Program-made: the position numbers and the translations under genes | Notes under the pieces: model-generated | What the model was told of the DNA's origin: nothing | What the model saw: only the letters and a program-made list of their open reading frames with translations | Databases searched by the model: none | Source of the DNA: Paraburkholderia rhynchosiae | Lineage (GTDB): Bacteria > Pseudomonadota > Gammaproteobacteria > Burkholderiales > Burkholderiaceae | Direction: 5' to 3' | Length of the DNA: 64,000 nt | Assembly (NCBI RefSeq): GCF_002879865.1 | Contig: NZ_PNXY01000007.1 | Span: forward strand, 124,001-188,000 | Shown here: positions 16,498-25,074 of the stretch, in pieces | Numbering within the stretch: the stretch's first letter is position 1 | Layout of the letters: each line of letters starts with the position of its first letter

Positions 16498-16971
16498 ATG
16501 TCCGATTACGACCCGACGATTATCCTGCGTCCCGCGCTCGCAGACGACGAACCCTTCCTCTTCGAACTGCGCAAGGCGACCATGACCGAGCACTTGGCCC
16601 ATGTCGGCGAAGCCGCGGACGACGCCGAGCATCGCGCGCGTTTGCTGCATCGTTATGACGCGGCGCGTGTTATTTCTGTCGATGGCATGCGTGCCGGTTT
16701 GCTCAAAGCGCATCGTACCGATACCGAATGGGTGGTTGTTCAATTTCAGATCACGCCTGCGCTGCAAGGGCGCGGCATCGGCAAAAGCGCGTTGCGCACG
16801 TTGCTGCGCGCCGCCGACGCCGATGCGTTGCCCGTCGCGCTGAGGGTGCTCAAAGGCAATCGCGCGCGGCGCCTTTATGAGCGCCTGGGCTTCAAAATCG
16901 CAGGCGAAGATGAACGACAGTTTCACATGAGACGCGCGCCTGGCGCGTCGGCGGAAACTGAAGCAGAATGA
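16498..16971 (+). CDS. GNAT N-acetyltransferase
   Basis: A 157-residue GNAT-fold acetyltransferase. The start is IILRPALADDEPFLFELRKA, the central strand is VVVQFQITPALQGRGIGKSA containing the acetyl-CoA loop Q-G-R-G-I-G, and motif B is NRARRLYERLGFKIAG, all in normal order and spacing. The early segment MTEHLAHVGEAAD fits the subgroup acting on small substrates. The ATG at 16498 has no strong ribosome site. The substrate is unknown. It is followed 35 bases later by the DOPA dioxygenase-like gene on the same strand, so cotranscription is possible. Confidence 0.88.
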   Translation: MSDYDPTIILRPALADDEPFLFELRKATMTEHLAHVGEAADDAEHRARLLHRYDAARVISVDGMRAGLLKAHRTDTEWVVVQFQITPALQGRGIGKSALRTLLRAADADALPVALRVLKGNRARRLYERLGFKIAGEDERQFHMRRAPGASAETEAE

Positions 16972-17006
16972 ATGGCGGATAACGACTGACGCACCACGGA
17001 CCTACC

Positions 17007-17357
17007 ATGACTTTTCGCGACACCTCCGCGATTCAAAGCTGGCACGCGCACGTTTATTTCGACTCAACGACGCGAGACAGCGCCTGGACTTTTCGCGAGC
17101 AGATCGAAGCACACTGGAATGGCAAGCTGCAAATGGGCCGCTTTCACGAACGCCCGGTCGGGCCGCATCCGATGTGGTCGTATCAGATGGCGTTCGCTCA
17201 CGAGCAGTTCGCCGACATCATTGGCTGGCTCACGCTCAACCACGGCGCGCTCGATATCTTCGTGCATCCGAATACCGGCGACGCATTGCGCGATCACCGC
17301 GACGCCGCGCTATGGGTCGGCCGCTCGCACGAACTGGTGCTCGATGCGTTGATCTGA
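17007..17357 (+). CDS. DOPA 4,5-dioxygenase family protein
   Basis: A 116-residue small protein of the DOPA 4,5-dioxygenase (DODA-like) family, which in fungi opens the aromatic ring of DOPA. The family's conserved histidines are visible: SWHAHVYFDS at the start, GRFHERPVGPHPMWSYQMAF in the middle, and LTLNHGALDIFVHPNTGD followed by DHRDAALWVG. In bacteria the physiological substrate is mostly unknown. The length is normal for bacterial members. It lies next to a GNAT gene and convergent to a HiPIP gene. Confidence 0.9.
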   Translation: MTFRDTSAIQSWHAHVYFDSTTRDSAWTFREQIEAHWNGKLQMGRFHERPVGPHPMWSYQMAFAHEQFADIIGWLTLNHGALDIFVHPNTGDALRDHRDAALWVGRSHELVLDALI

Positions 17358-17381
17358 CGAATCTGCGCAGCCGCGCGTCGC

Positions 17382-17699
17382 TTACATATTCGTGTACGAA
17401 CTGCACCAGCCGCGGGCGGCGACCTGTTTATCGCCGAACAAAGTGCAGCCGCCGAACGCATCGGTGGCCTTGCCCTGAAACAGCGAACATGTGCCGCAAG
17501 TTTGTCCCGCTGCGTACTGTGGAAACTTCGCTTTGTCGACCTTCGACGCGTCCTCTTTATAACCGAGCGCTTGCGCTTGCGGGTCGGCCTCGCTGAGTGT
17601 ATTCGCGCCGGCGGCGAATGCCGCGCGAGACAGCACGAGCGATGAACCCGCGCTTACGCAAACGCTCATCAACAGAAAATGGCGGCGCGATGTTTTCAT
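17382..17699 (-). CDS. high-potential iron-sulfur protein (HiPIP), Tat-exported
   Basis: A 105-residue periplasmic electron carrier with one 4Fe-4S cluster. The N-terminus is a Tat signal (TSRRHFLLMS, then a hydrophobic stretch and AFA near residue 29). The four cluster ligands are Cys68, Cys71, Cys85 and Cys99 in the family spacing (C-G-T-C, G-G-C, G-W-C). The mature part is the usual 75 residues. HiPIPs carry electrons between bc1-type complexes and terminal oxidases or reductases. It stands alone and convergent to the dioxygenase-like gene. Confidence 0.95.
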   Translation of the reverse strand: MKTSRRHFLLMSVCVSAGSSLVLSRAAFAAGANTLSEADPQAQALGYKEDASKVDKAKFPQYAAGQTCGTCSLFQGKATDAFGGCTLFGDKQVAARGWCSSYTNM

Positions 17700-17949
17700 T
17701 TTTTCACTCGCATGGTGGAAGTGGGGTGCGCTTGAATTGCAGGCGCTTTCTATTCGCAGACGGGCAATGCAACGATTCTAGCCCCAACGACGGTTTTCCT
17801 GCCGCCTGGCACGCACGCGCAGGTGCCCACTGCGGCGATATGGATAAGGCCCGGCTCCGAAACACAACTATTGTTTTGCGTTTATCCTCTTTGCACCCTT
17901 CTCGCAGCCTCTCATATCGCAACCGTTCCGTTCATCTCCGGAGTTGAAC

Positions 17950-18945
17950 ATGCAATATCGCAAATTCGGCAGCACAGGTCTGACCGTTTCCCGCCTATGT
18001 CTTGGAACCATGACGTTCGGCCTGCAAACCGAAGAAGAGACATCGCGCCGCATTCTCGATACGGCCGCGGAGGCCGGTGTAAATTTCATCGATACGGCCA
18101 ACGTTTATCCGCTCGGCGGCGGCGAGAATAATGCCGGCCGCACGGAGGAAATCGTCGGGCGGTGGCTGAAGGGCAAGCGCGACCGCTTCATTCTGGCCAC
18201 CAAGGCGGTCGGCAAGATGGGCCCTTCGGCGTGGGATCAAGGCGCGTCGCGCAAGCATCTGCTCGATGCAATCGACGCCTCGCTACAGCGCCTCGGCACC
18301 GATTACGTGGACCTCTACCAACTCCATTCCGACGACGCTAACACGCCGCTCGACGAGACGCTCGAAGCACTCGACGCGATCGTGCGCTCGGGCAAGGCGC
18401 GCTACATCGGCGTGTCGAACTTTCTCGCCTACCGTCTCGCGCGCGCGCTCGGTCGCGCCGACGTGCTGCGCGTGGCACGCTTTGTCTCCGTGCAGCCGCG
18501 CTATAACCTTTTGTTCCGCCAGATCGAACGTGAACTGCTGCCCCTCGCCGCCGAAGAGCAATTGGCGGTGATGCCTTATAACCCGCTGGCAGGCGGCTTG
18601 CTGACCGGCAAGCACAAGCTGGAGGCGACGCCCACGTCCGGGCGTTTCACCGAAAGTGTCGGCAAAGCTGGCTCGATGTATCAGGAGCGGTACTGGCATC
18701 AACGCGAATTCGAGACCATCGAGCGGCTCAAAGCGATTGTCGAGCCGACCGGCGAGTCGCTGACTCGCGTGTCCCTCGCGTGGGTTCTGGCGAATCCGCT
18801 CGTGACCTCCGCGATTATCGGAGCGAGCCGCGCCGAGCAATTGACCGATACGCTTGCGGCTTCGGAGTTCGTGCTGGACGCCGACATCAAGAAGCAACTC
18901 GACGAAGCGAGCGTCGAGTACCGTTGGGGCGACGCGGCTCGCTAA
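17950..18945 (+). CDS. aldo/keto reductase
   Basis: A 331-residue NADPH-dependent oxidoreductase of the AKR superfamily (Tas/YajO-like subgroup). It has the TIM-barrel signatures: FGSTGLTVSRLCLGTMTFG at the start, the catalytic Tyr in FIDTANVYPLG, the Lys in FILATKAVG, and the His in VDLYQLHSDD. The C-terminal NADP-binding part is SAIIGASRAEQL. The ATG at 17950 has GGAG 8 bases upstream, and a TTG two codons earlier is in frame. The substrate is not predictable. It is a single gene, convergent to the PEBP gene. Confidence 0.93.
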   Translation: MQYRKFGSTGLTVSRLCLGTMTFGLQTEEETSRRILDTAAEAGVNFIDTANVYPLGGGENNAGRTEEIVGRWLKGKRDRFILATKAVGKMGPSAWDQGASRKHLLDAIDASLQRLGTDYVDLYQLHSDDANTPLDETLEALDAIVRSGKARYIGVSNFLAYRLARALGRADVLRVARFVSVQPRYNLLFRQIERELLPLAAEEQLAVMPYNPLAGGLLTGKHKLEATPTSGRFTESVGKAGSMYQERYWHQREFETIERLKAIVEPTGESLTRVSLAWVLANPLVTSAIIGASRAEQLTDTLAASEFVLDADIKKQLDEASVEYRWGDAAR

Positions 18946-18981
18946 ACGTGGCGTGCGTTGCCGGGCTGCATCACGCGGCCA

Positions 18982-19551
18982 TCATCGCCCGTAACGCAGC
19001 ACCGTACTGGTTGCCGCAATCACATGGTCCTTCATTGCGGCAAGCAATGCGTCTCTCGTCAAGCCGGCCGGCAATGCGTCCGGCGCAAGATCGAGTGCAT
19101 AGACCTGCACGACATAGTGATGCGGAACATCGCCGACCGGTGGGCACGGCCCGTAATAGCCGGGGCCACCGGTGCGGTTCGTTCCCGCGACGCTTCCAGG
19201 TGGCGCTGCCGCGCCGGCATTGAGTGCGGTGATCGACGGCGCCACGCCGTATAGCACCCAATGCACGATGCCGAGGCCCTTCGCGCCATCCGGGTCGAAG
19301 ATCGTCACCGCGTAACTCTTCGTGCCGGCGGGCGCATTGCGCCATTGCAACGCGGGCGACACGTTGCCGCCGCCGCAACTATTGGCGCTCGCCGCATGGC
19401 TCGACTCCAATGTGCCGCCGTCGGCCAGGCTAGGCGAGGTCAATGTGAACGCATCGGCCGCATAGCCCTGCGCGGCGGCAAACCCCAACATCGTGCCTAG
19501 GCCGACAGACATCAGGCGCTTTGCAGCGCCACGGTTAGCGCGTCGAATCAT
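18982..19551 (-). CDS. PEBP / YbhB-YbcL family protein with signal peptide
   Basis: A 189-residue phosphatidylethanolamine-binding-protein-fold protein (annotated in bacteria as Raf-kinase-inhibitor-like). An N-terminal signal peptide is visible (MSVGLGTMLGFAAAQGYAAD), so it is probably periplasmic. The fold signatures are CGGGNVSPALQWRNAPAG, TIFDPDGAKGLGIVHWVLYG, and GGPGYYGPCPPVGDVPHHYV, the last forming the anion-binding pocket. The ATG at 19551 has GGGAG 10 bases upstream. It is the last gene of the minus-strand carbohydrate run, 64 bases after the ROK gene, although the function need not be related. Confidence 0.9.
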   Translation of the reverse strand: MIRRANRGAAKRLMSVGLGTMLGFAAAQGYAADAFTLTSPSLADGGTLESSHAASANSCGGGNVSPALQWRNAPAGTKSYAVTIFDPDGAKGLGIVHWVLYGVAPSITALNAGAAAPPGSVAGTNRTGGPGYYGPCPPVGDVPHHYVVQVYALDLAPDALPAGLTRDALLAAMKDHVIAATSTVLRYGR

Positions 19552-19615
19552 TGCTGTTTGCTCCCGCGTAACCGCGATTCGCGATTCGCAATCCGCGATC
19601 CGCGTCAGGTGAAAT

Positions 19616-20443
19616 CTATTTGAACTTGCCCGTGCGAGCATTGGCTTCGGGAAGCTGCCGCGTCTCACGCACCGACCGCGGATGCCATAGCCGCGCGCCG
19701 CCTTGAATGCCCGCATCGTTCGAAATCGTAGCCACATTAGCCGGCAAATCGATTGTAAGGCGCGCAGCATTGCCGCCGCCGATCCACAGCTTGTCGCAAT
19801 TCACGAGCGATTCGAGAATTCCGATCACCTTGTGAACGCGCCGGTTCCAGCGTTTATTCCCGGCTTTTTCGCGTGCCGCCTCGCCGATGTATTCATCGTA
19901 AGCAACGCCCTTCTTGCTCACGGGATGATGCGCGAGTTCGAGATGAGGCATCAGCTCGCCGTCGCGAAAGAGCGCCGTGCCCGCGCCCGTGCCGAGCGTC
20001 AATACGAATTCGATACCCTTGCCTTCGATCGCGGCGAAGCCCTGCATTTCGGCGTCGTTGATCATGCGGACCGGCAAGCCGCCCAGCTTCTGCGCAAGTA
20101 AATCGGCAAGCGGAAAGTCGTGCCAACCTTCCACGCCGAAATGCGGCGCCGTCAGAATGCGGTTGTTGCGCACCACGCCCGGAACGCCGATCGACATGAA
20201 AACGGGCGGCGCCTTGCTGATCAGCGGTTCGACGAGTTGTGCCAACGCATCCACGAGTTGATCCGGCGTGCACGGATGCGGCGTCGCCACGCGCACGCGC
20301 TCGGTTTTCATCTGACCGTCTGCGTCGATCACCGCCGCTTTCAAGCCGGTACCGCCAACGTCGATAGCGAGGATCCGCTCGTCACTGGTTGCTGCTTTTG
20401 CCAGGCTTGCCGCTTTTGCCGCGTTTGCTTTCGATGTCGCCAC
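19616..20443 (-). CDS. ROK-family glucokinase, polyphosphate-glucokinase-like
   Basis: A 275-residue sugar kinase that would make glucose-6-phosphate. After a 20-residue Ala/Lys-rich leader comes the phosphate-binding loop ILAIDVGGTGLKAAVIDADG. The catalytic Asp lies in VRMINDAEMQGFAAIEG, the second phosphate loop is VLTLGTGAGTALFRDGEL, and the late loop is LWIGGGNAARL. The stretch LELAHHPVSKKG resembles the ELGHL segment of polyphosphate glucokinases, so polyphosphate rather than ATP may be the donor; this is inference. The start is GTG at 20443. It lies 39 bases after zwf in one operon, and its product is the substrate of Zwf. Confidence 0.85.
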   Translation of the reverse strand: MATSKANAAKAASLAKAATSDERILAIDVGGTGLKAAVIDADGQMKTERVRVATPHPCTPDQLVDALAQLVEPLISKAPPVFMSIGVPGVVRNNRILTAPHFGVEGWHDFPLADLLAQKLGGLPVRMINDAEMQGFAAIEGKGIEFVLTLGTGAGTALFRDGELMPHLELAHHPVSKKGVAYDEYIGEAAREKAGNKRWNRRVHKVIGILESLVNCDKLWIGGGNAARLTIDLPANVATISNDAGIQGGARLWHPRSVRETRQLPEANARTGKFK

Positions 20444-20482
20444 GGTTAGTTACCCCCGTTTGTATGGTTGTGCTTCACGCCA

Positions 20483-22108
20483 TTACTTCTTCTCGACCGC
20501 GTCTCTTTTCAATGGCCGCCACGCGCGACCGTCGCGCGCCAACAGCGCGTCCGCCTCGGCGGGCCCTTCACTGCCGGCCGCATAGCCGTGCACTGGAATC
20601 GCGCCGCCAGTTGTCGGATGCAATACATCGTCCACCGCGCACCAGCTCGTTTCGATGCTGTCGGCCCGCTGGAACAACGTCTCGTCGCCGAGCATGCAGT
20701 CGTATAGCAGCGTTTCATAGCCCACGTTCGCGCGCTCCGCGAAAAAGTCGCCATAGTCAAACGAAGACTGCACCGGGCCGATCTGCATTAACGGCCCCGG
20801 CGTCTTGACGTTGAAGTCGAAGCTGGTGCCGTGCGCGGGATCGATGCGCAAGGTCAGCACATTCGGCGTGAGAGCATCGACCGGCGTGTCGCGGAATAGA
20901 CGGAACGGCACCGGTTTCAGTTGCACCGAAATTTCCGTGCGGCGCGCGGCAAGCCGCTTGCCCGTGCGCAGATAGAAAGGCACGCCGGCCCAGCGCCAGT
21001 TTTCGACGAACACGCGCGCGGCGGCGTAGGTTTCTGTCGTGCTGCCCGGCGCGACATCCGGTTCCTCGCGATAACCAATGCCCGCTGCGCCTTTTTCGTA
21101 TTGACCGAACACGACGTCGTTCGGTCTCAGCGGCAAGATGGCATCGAAAATTTCGGCCTTTTTATCGCGCACGGCTTCGGCATCGAATGAATTGGGCGGC
21201 TCCATTGCGACCATGCCGAGCAACTGGAACAGATGGTTCGGCAGCATGTCGCGAAACGCGCCGGTCTGCTCGTAGAACTTGCCGCGCCCTTCCACGCCGA
21301 TGGTTTCGGCGGCCGTGATCTGCACACTGTCGATGTATTCGCGCCGCCACACCGGCTCGAATAGCGCATTCGCGAAGCGCACGGCGAGAATGCTTTGCAC
21401 CGTGTCTTTGCCGAGAAAATGATCGATGCGATAGACCTGCGATTCCTTCGCATACGAAAGAATATGCGCGTTCAGGTCGCGCGCCGACGCGAGGTCGGTG
21501 CCGAACGGCTTCTCGATCACGATGCGACGAAAGCCATCGCCCTCTTTTAGCAAACCCGTTTCGCCCAAACGCTCGACGATCGGTTTAAAGAAACGCGAGC
21601 CGACCGCCAGATAAAAAATCACATTGCCGCCCGGCGTCTGAGCGAGCTTTTGCTTGAGCCTCGCGAAGGTATCGGGCGTCCCGAAGTCGCCGGCCATGTA
21701 TTCAAGACGTTGCGCGACCCAGTCCCACGCCGCGTCGTCGAGCTTGCCGGCGTGGAAAGTGCTGGCCTTGTCGGCGGCGAACTTTTGCAGCGACTGATGC
21801 AGGTCTTCACACCACTCGCTCGTCTCGCGCTCGCCATGATTCACCCCGACGATCTGCATGCCGCCGTCGAGCAAGCCATCCACCGCGAGGTTGTACAGCG
21901 CGGGCATCAGAAGGCGCCTGGTGAGGTCGCCACCTGCGCCGAAGATCACCAGCGTGCAAGGCGGCGCGGGACGCTTGCCTGCGGGCGACGGCGGCTCGCC
22001 ATGCGGACTCGCGCTGACCTTGCAGCTTCGCGCGGCCGCGGCGCCGGGGCTTGGGTTAGCGTTGGCATTCGGATCTTCAGCAGCTTGAGTGTTCGGTGTA
22101 GTCGACAT
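20483..22108 (-). CDS. zwf: glucose-6-phosphate 1-dehydrogenase
   Basis: A 541-residue enzyme oxidising glucose-6-phosphate to 6-phosphogluconolactone with NADP or NAD. The nucleotide fold is TLVIFGAGGDLTRRLLMPAL near residue 55. The substrate-binding and catalytic motif is RIDHFLGKDTVQ around residue 225, and FGTDLASARDLNAHI is conserved just before it. The first 50 residues are a Pro/Ala/Asn-rich low-complexity leader that is longer than usual. I chose the ATG at 22108, which has a TTGAGGAAGCC ribosome site region 20-30 bases upstream and no closer one. It sits between the GH63-like glucosidase and the ROK kinase on the same strand, giving a direct route from released glucose to 6-phosphogluconolactone. 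Confidence 0.95.
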   Translation of the reverse strand: MSTTPNTQAAEDPNANANPSPGAAAARSCKVSASPHGEPPSPAGKRPAPPCTLVIFGAGGDLTRRLLMPALYNLAVDGLLDGGMQIVGVNHGERETSEWCEDLHQSLQKFAADKASTFHAGKLDDAAWDWVAQRLEYMAGDFGTPDTFARLKQKLAQTPGGNVIFYLAVGSRFFKPIVERLGETGLLKEGDGFRRIVIEKPFGTDLASARDLNAHILSYAKESQVYRIDHFLGKDTVQSILAVRFANALFEPVWRREYIDSVQITAAETIGVEGRGKFYEQTGAFRDMLPNHLFQLLGMVAMEPPNSFDAEAVRDKKAEIFDAILPLRPNDVVFGQYEKGAAGIGYREEPDVAPGSTTETYAAARVFVENWRWAGVPFYLRTGKRLAARRTEISVQLKPVPFRLFRDTPVDALTPNVLTLRIDPAHGTSFDFNVKTPGPLMQIGPVQSSFDYGDFFAERANVGYETLLYDCMLGDETLFQRADSIETSWCAVDDVLHPTTGGAIPVHGYAAGSEGPAEADALLARDGRAWRPLKRDAVEKK

Positions 22109-22197
22109 GGGATTCACTTGAGGAAGCCAATGAAACAGACGTGGCGATACTCGAAAAGACCACACACGCACCCGCACAGTTCAACAACGAAGTCGCG

Positions 22198-25023
22198 CTA
22201 TTTGACCGACGTACTCGCCAGCGCAGACGCTGTTTCAACTTCAGTCGACGACGCCGGCACGACTTCCGGCACCGCGGGCCGCGCCGGTGCCGGCGGCGCT
22301 GTCGGAATCGGCGCGCGCCCCGGCTCGCCAGCCAGCGGCACGCTGCCAGAAGCCGCCATCACGCGTGGTTGCAGGAGCAAGGCGACAAGCCCGCTCCAGC
22401 CCGTCTGATGCGAAGCGCCCACGCCGCGCCCGTTGTCGCCATGGAAATACTCATGGAAGAGAACCAGATCGCTCGAACGCGGGTCCGCCTGCAACAGCGG
22501 ATAAGCGCCCATCACCGGACGCTCGCCGTGCTGGTTCTTGAGAAACAGCGTGGTCGCGCGACGCGCGAGTTCGTCGGCGATTTCGCACAGCGAGAAGTTC
22601 TGGCCCGAGCCGGTCGGATATTCGACGCGGAATTCATCGCCGTAATAGCGGTGAAATTCATAAAGCGACTCGATCAACAAATAGTTCACCGGCATCCACA
22701 CCGGACCGCGCCAGTTCGAATTGCCGCCGAATACGCGCGTATCCGATTCGGCCGGCAAATATTTGACCGTGAAGCTGTTGCCATTGTGGTTGAACACGAA
22801 CGGATGATCGCGGTGGTATCGCGACAACGCCCGCACGCCATGATCGGAGAGGAATTCGCTTTCGTCGAGCGCGCGGCGCAGCAGCGCTTTCATACGATGC
22901 CCGCGCAACACCGAGAGCAGCAGCGCGTTGCCTTTGCCAGGCTCGTTCCAGCGCGAAACCAGCTTCGCGAGATCCGGACGATGCTTGAGGAACCATACGA
23001 GCCGGTCGCGCAATCCCGGCAATTCGCCATGCAATCGCTCTTCGAGCACGTGTACGGCGAAGAGTGGAATGAGTCCGACAATCGAGCGCACACGCATTGG
23101 AAAACTGGTGCCGTCAGGCAGGCGCAGCTTGTCGTAGAAAAACTCGTCTTCGCTGTCCCAGAGTCCGGTATCGCAGCCGTCGTCGCAACTCACGGCTTGC
23201 GCGATGTACAGAAAGTGCTCGAAAAACTTCACACCGATATCGACGAACACGTGGTTCGCATACGCGAGTTCGAGCGCGATACGCATAAGGTCGAGCGCGT
23301 ACGCGGCCATCCACGCAGTGCCGTCGGCCTGGTCGATGTGACCGCCGGTCGGCAGCGGCGACGAGCGATCGAAGATGCCTACGTTGTCGAGGCCGAGAAA
23401 ACCGCCTTGGAAAATGTTGTGGCCGTCGGCGTCCTTGCGGTTCACCCACCACGAAAAATTGAGCAGCAGCTTATGAAAGATCAGTTCGAGAAAATCGCGG
23501 TCGGCGTTGCCGGTGAGCGCACGGTCGATCTCGTACACGCGCCACGCGGCCCACGCATGAACGGGCGGATTGGCGTCGCCAAGCGCCCATTCGTAGGCGG
23601 GCAATTGCCCGTTCGGATGCTGATAGCGATCCTTCACTAGTAGCAGCAATTGGCGCTTTGCGAACGCGGGATCGATTAGAGCAAACGCCGCCGCATGAAA
23701 CGCCAGATCCCACGACGCGTACCACGGGTATTCCCACTTGTCGGGCATCGACACGATGTCCGCGTTGCACAGATGCATCCAGTCCGCGTTGCGACCGCGT
23801 TTGCGCGCGGCCGAAGGCTTCGGCTGCAACGGATCGCCTTCTATCCAGCGATGCACGTCGTACCGGTAGTACTGCTTGGACCACAGCATGCCCGCGAGCG
23901 CCTGGCGCTGCACGAGACGTGCGTCGGGGTCGTCCATATCGCGTTGCAGCGCGCCATAGAATTCGTCGGCCTCGGCAATACGCCTCGCAAACAGCGCATT
24001 GGCATCGAGCGGCACGTCGTCAGGGCTAGCTTGCGGACGCCAGCGCATGTAGACCACCGCGCGCCCATGCGGACCCAGTTCGATCGACGCATGCGCGCCG
24101 GCCTTGGTGCCGCGGTCGCGACGCACGGCTTGCTGATCGCCATGTACGAGGTAATCGTTGAAGCCGTCTTTGAACGGACCTTCCGCCTCCATGTTGTAGA
24201 GGCGCTTTACATTGGTGTCGTTTTCGCAGAACAACCACGTGATTTGCGGCGCGTCGTTGGACCAGGCCGTGACGACAATCGGCTCATGTCCATGCTGATG
24301 CCCGATCAACTGCGCGTTGCCGTTATGATCGGTGCCAGCGACGAGCGACGGCTTCTCGGGATTGTCCTTCCACGACCACGAATTGCGCGCCCAGATTTGC
24401 GGAAGCACATCGAGGGAAGCGGATTCGTCCGCGCGATTCTCGATTGTCACGCGCATCACGATGTCGTCAGGCGCGTGCTTCGCGTATTCGACCTGGACGT
24501 CGAAATAGCACAAGTCGTCGAACACGCCGGTGTCGAGAATTTCGTACTCGGGCGTGTCGCCGCCACGGCGCGCGTTTTCCTCGATCAGATCCCGGTACGG
24601 ATAAGCGGCGTGCGGGTACTTGTAGAGCATCCGCATGTACGAATGCGTGGGCGTGCCGTCGAGATAAAAGTACAGCTCCTTCACGTCCTCGCCATGGTTG
24701 CCCTGCGCATTCGTGAGACCAAAGAGCCGCTCCTTCAGGATCGGATCCTTGCGGTTCCATAGCGCGAGGGACACGCACCAGCTCAGTGTGTCGTCGCCGA
24801 AACCGGCGATGCCGTCCTCGCCCCAGCGATACGCACGGCTGCGCGCATGGTCGTGCGGAAAGTAGTCCCACGCAGTGCCGTCCGGGCTGTAATCCTCACG
24901 CACGGTGCCCCATTGACGCTCGCTGAGGTACGGCCCCCAGCGTTGCCAGTGGGCGCAATCCGCCGAATGCAGACGTGAACCTTCAGTGGTGGCGAACAGA
25001 TTGGCAGCGCGCAGCGGTGGCAT
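22198..25023 (-). CDS. GH63-like glucosidase (MGH1-type glycoside hydrolase)
   Basis: A 941-residue cytoplasmic glycoside hydrolase with an (alpha/alpha)6 barrel of the GH63 type, related to mannosyl-oligosaccharide glucosidases and bacterial glucosidic-solute hydrolases. The N-terminal 400 residues are a beta-rich domain ([20 protein letters not shown]). The barrel contains [20 protein letters not shown] with the candidate acid Asp, [20 protein letters not shown], and [20 protein letters not shown] with the candidate base Glu. The C-terminal 45 residues are a Pro/Ala-rich tail. There is no signal peptide. AAGGA lies 10 bases before the ATG at 25023. It follows the debranching-type enzyme by 51 bases. 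The exact glucoside is unknown. Confidence 0.9.
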   Translation of the reverse strand: MPPLRAANLFATTEGSRLHSADCAHWQRWGPYLSERQWGTVREDYSPDGTAWDYFPHDHARSRAYRWGEDGIAGFGDDTLSWCVSLALWNRKDPILKERLFGLTNAQGNHGEDVKELYFYLDGTPTHSYMRMLYKYPHAAYPYRDLIEENARRGGDTPEYEILDTGVFDDLCYFDVQVEYAKHAPDDIVMRVTIENRADESASLDVLPQIWARNSWSWKDNPEKPSLVAGTDHNGNAQLIGHQHGHEPIVVTAWSNDAPQITWLFCENDTNVKRLYNMEAEGPFKDGFNDYLVHGDQQAVRRDRGTKAGAHASIELGPHGRAVVYMRWRPQASPDDVPLDANALFARRIAEADEFYGALQRDMDDPDARLVQRQALAGMLWSKQYYRYDVHRWIEGDPLQPKPSAARKRGRNADWMHLCNADIVSMPDKWEYPWYASWDLAFHAAAFALIDPAFAKRQLLLLVKDRYQHPNGQLPAYEWALGDANPPVHAWAAWRVYEIDRALTGNADRDFLELIFHKLLLNFSWWVNRKDADGHNIFQGGFLGLDNVGIFDRSSPLPTGGHIDQADGTAWMAAYALDLMRIALELAYANHVFVDIGVKFFEHFLYIAQAVSCDDGCDTGLWDSEDEFFYDKLRLPDGTSFPMRVRSIVGLIPLFAVHVLEERLHGELPGLRDRLVWFLKHRPDLAKLVSRWNEPGKGNALLLSVLRGHRMKALLRRALDESEFLSDHGVRALSRYHRDHPFVFNHNGNSFTVKYLPAESDTRVFGGNSNWRGPVWMPVNYLLIESLYEFHRYYGDEFRVEYPTGSGQNFSLCEIADELARRATTLFLKNQHGERPVMGAYPLLQADPRSSDLVLFHEYFHGDNGRGVGASHQTGWSGLVALLLQPRVMAASGSVPLAGEPGRAPIPTAPPAPARPAVPEVVPASSTEVETASALASTSVK

Positions 25024-25074
25024 GACAGCGTCCTTGCGTCGGGCTTGGCGGTGGGACACACATCGTAGCGCGGT

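Noticed and set aside
16108..16926. Upstream extension of the minus-strand frame ending at 15736
   Set aside because: It runs antisense through most of a clear GNAT gene (16498-16971) and has Arg/Ala-rich composition. Only the part from the ATG at 16107 looks like protein.
22141..23640. 499-codon plus-strand frame
   Set aside because: It is antisense to the GH63-like glucosidase and has the Arg/Ala/His-rich make-up of a GC-rich shadow frame.
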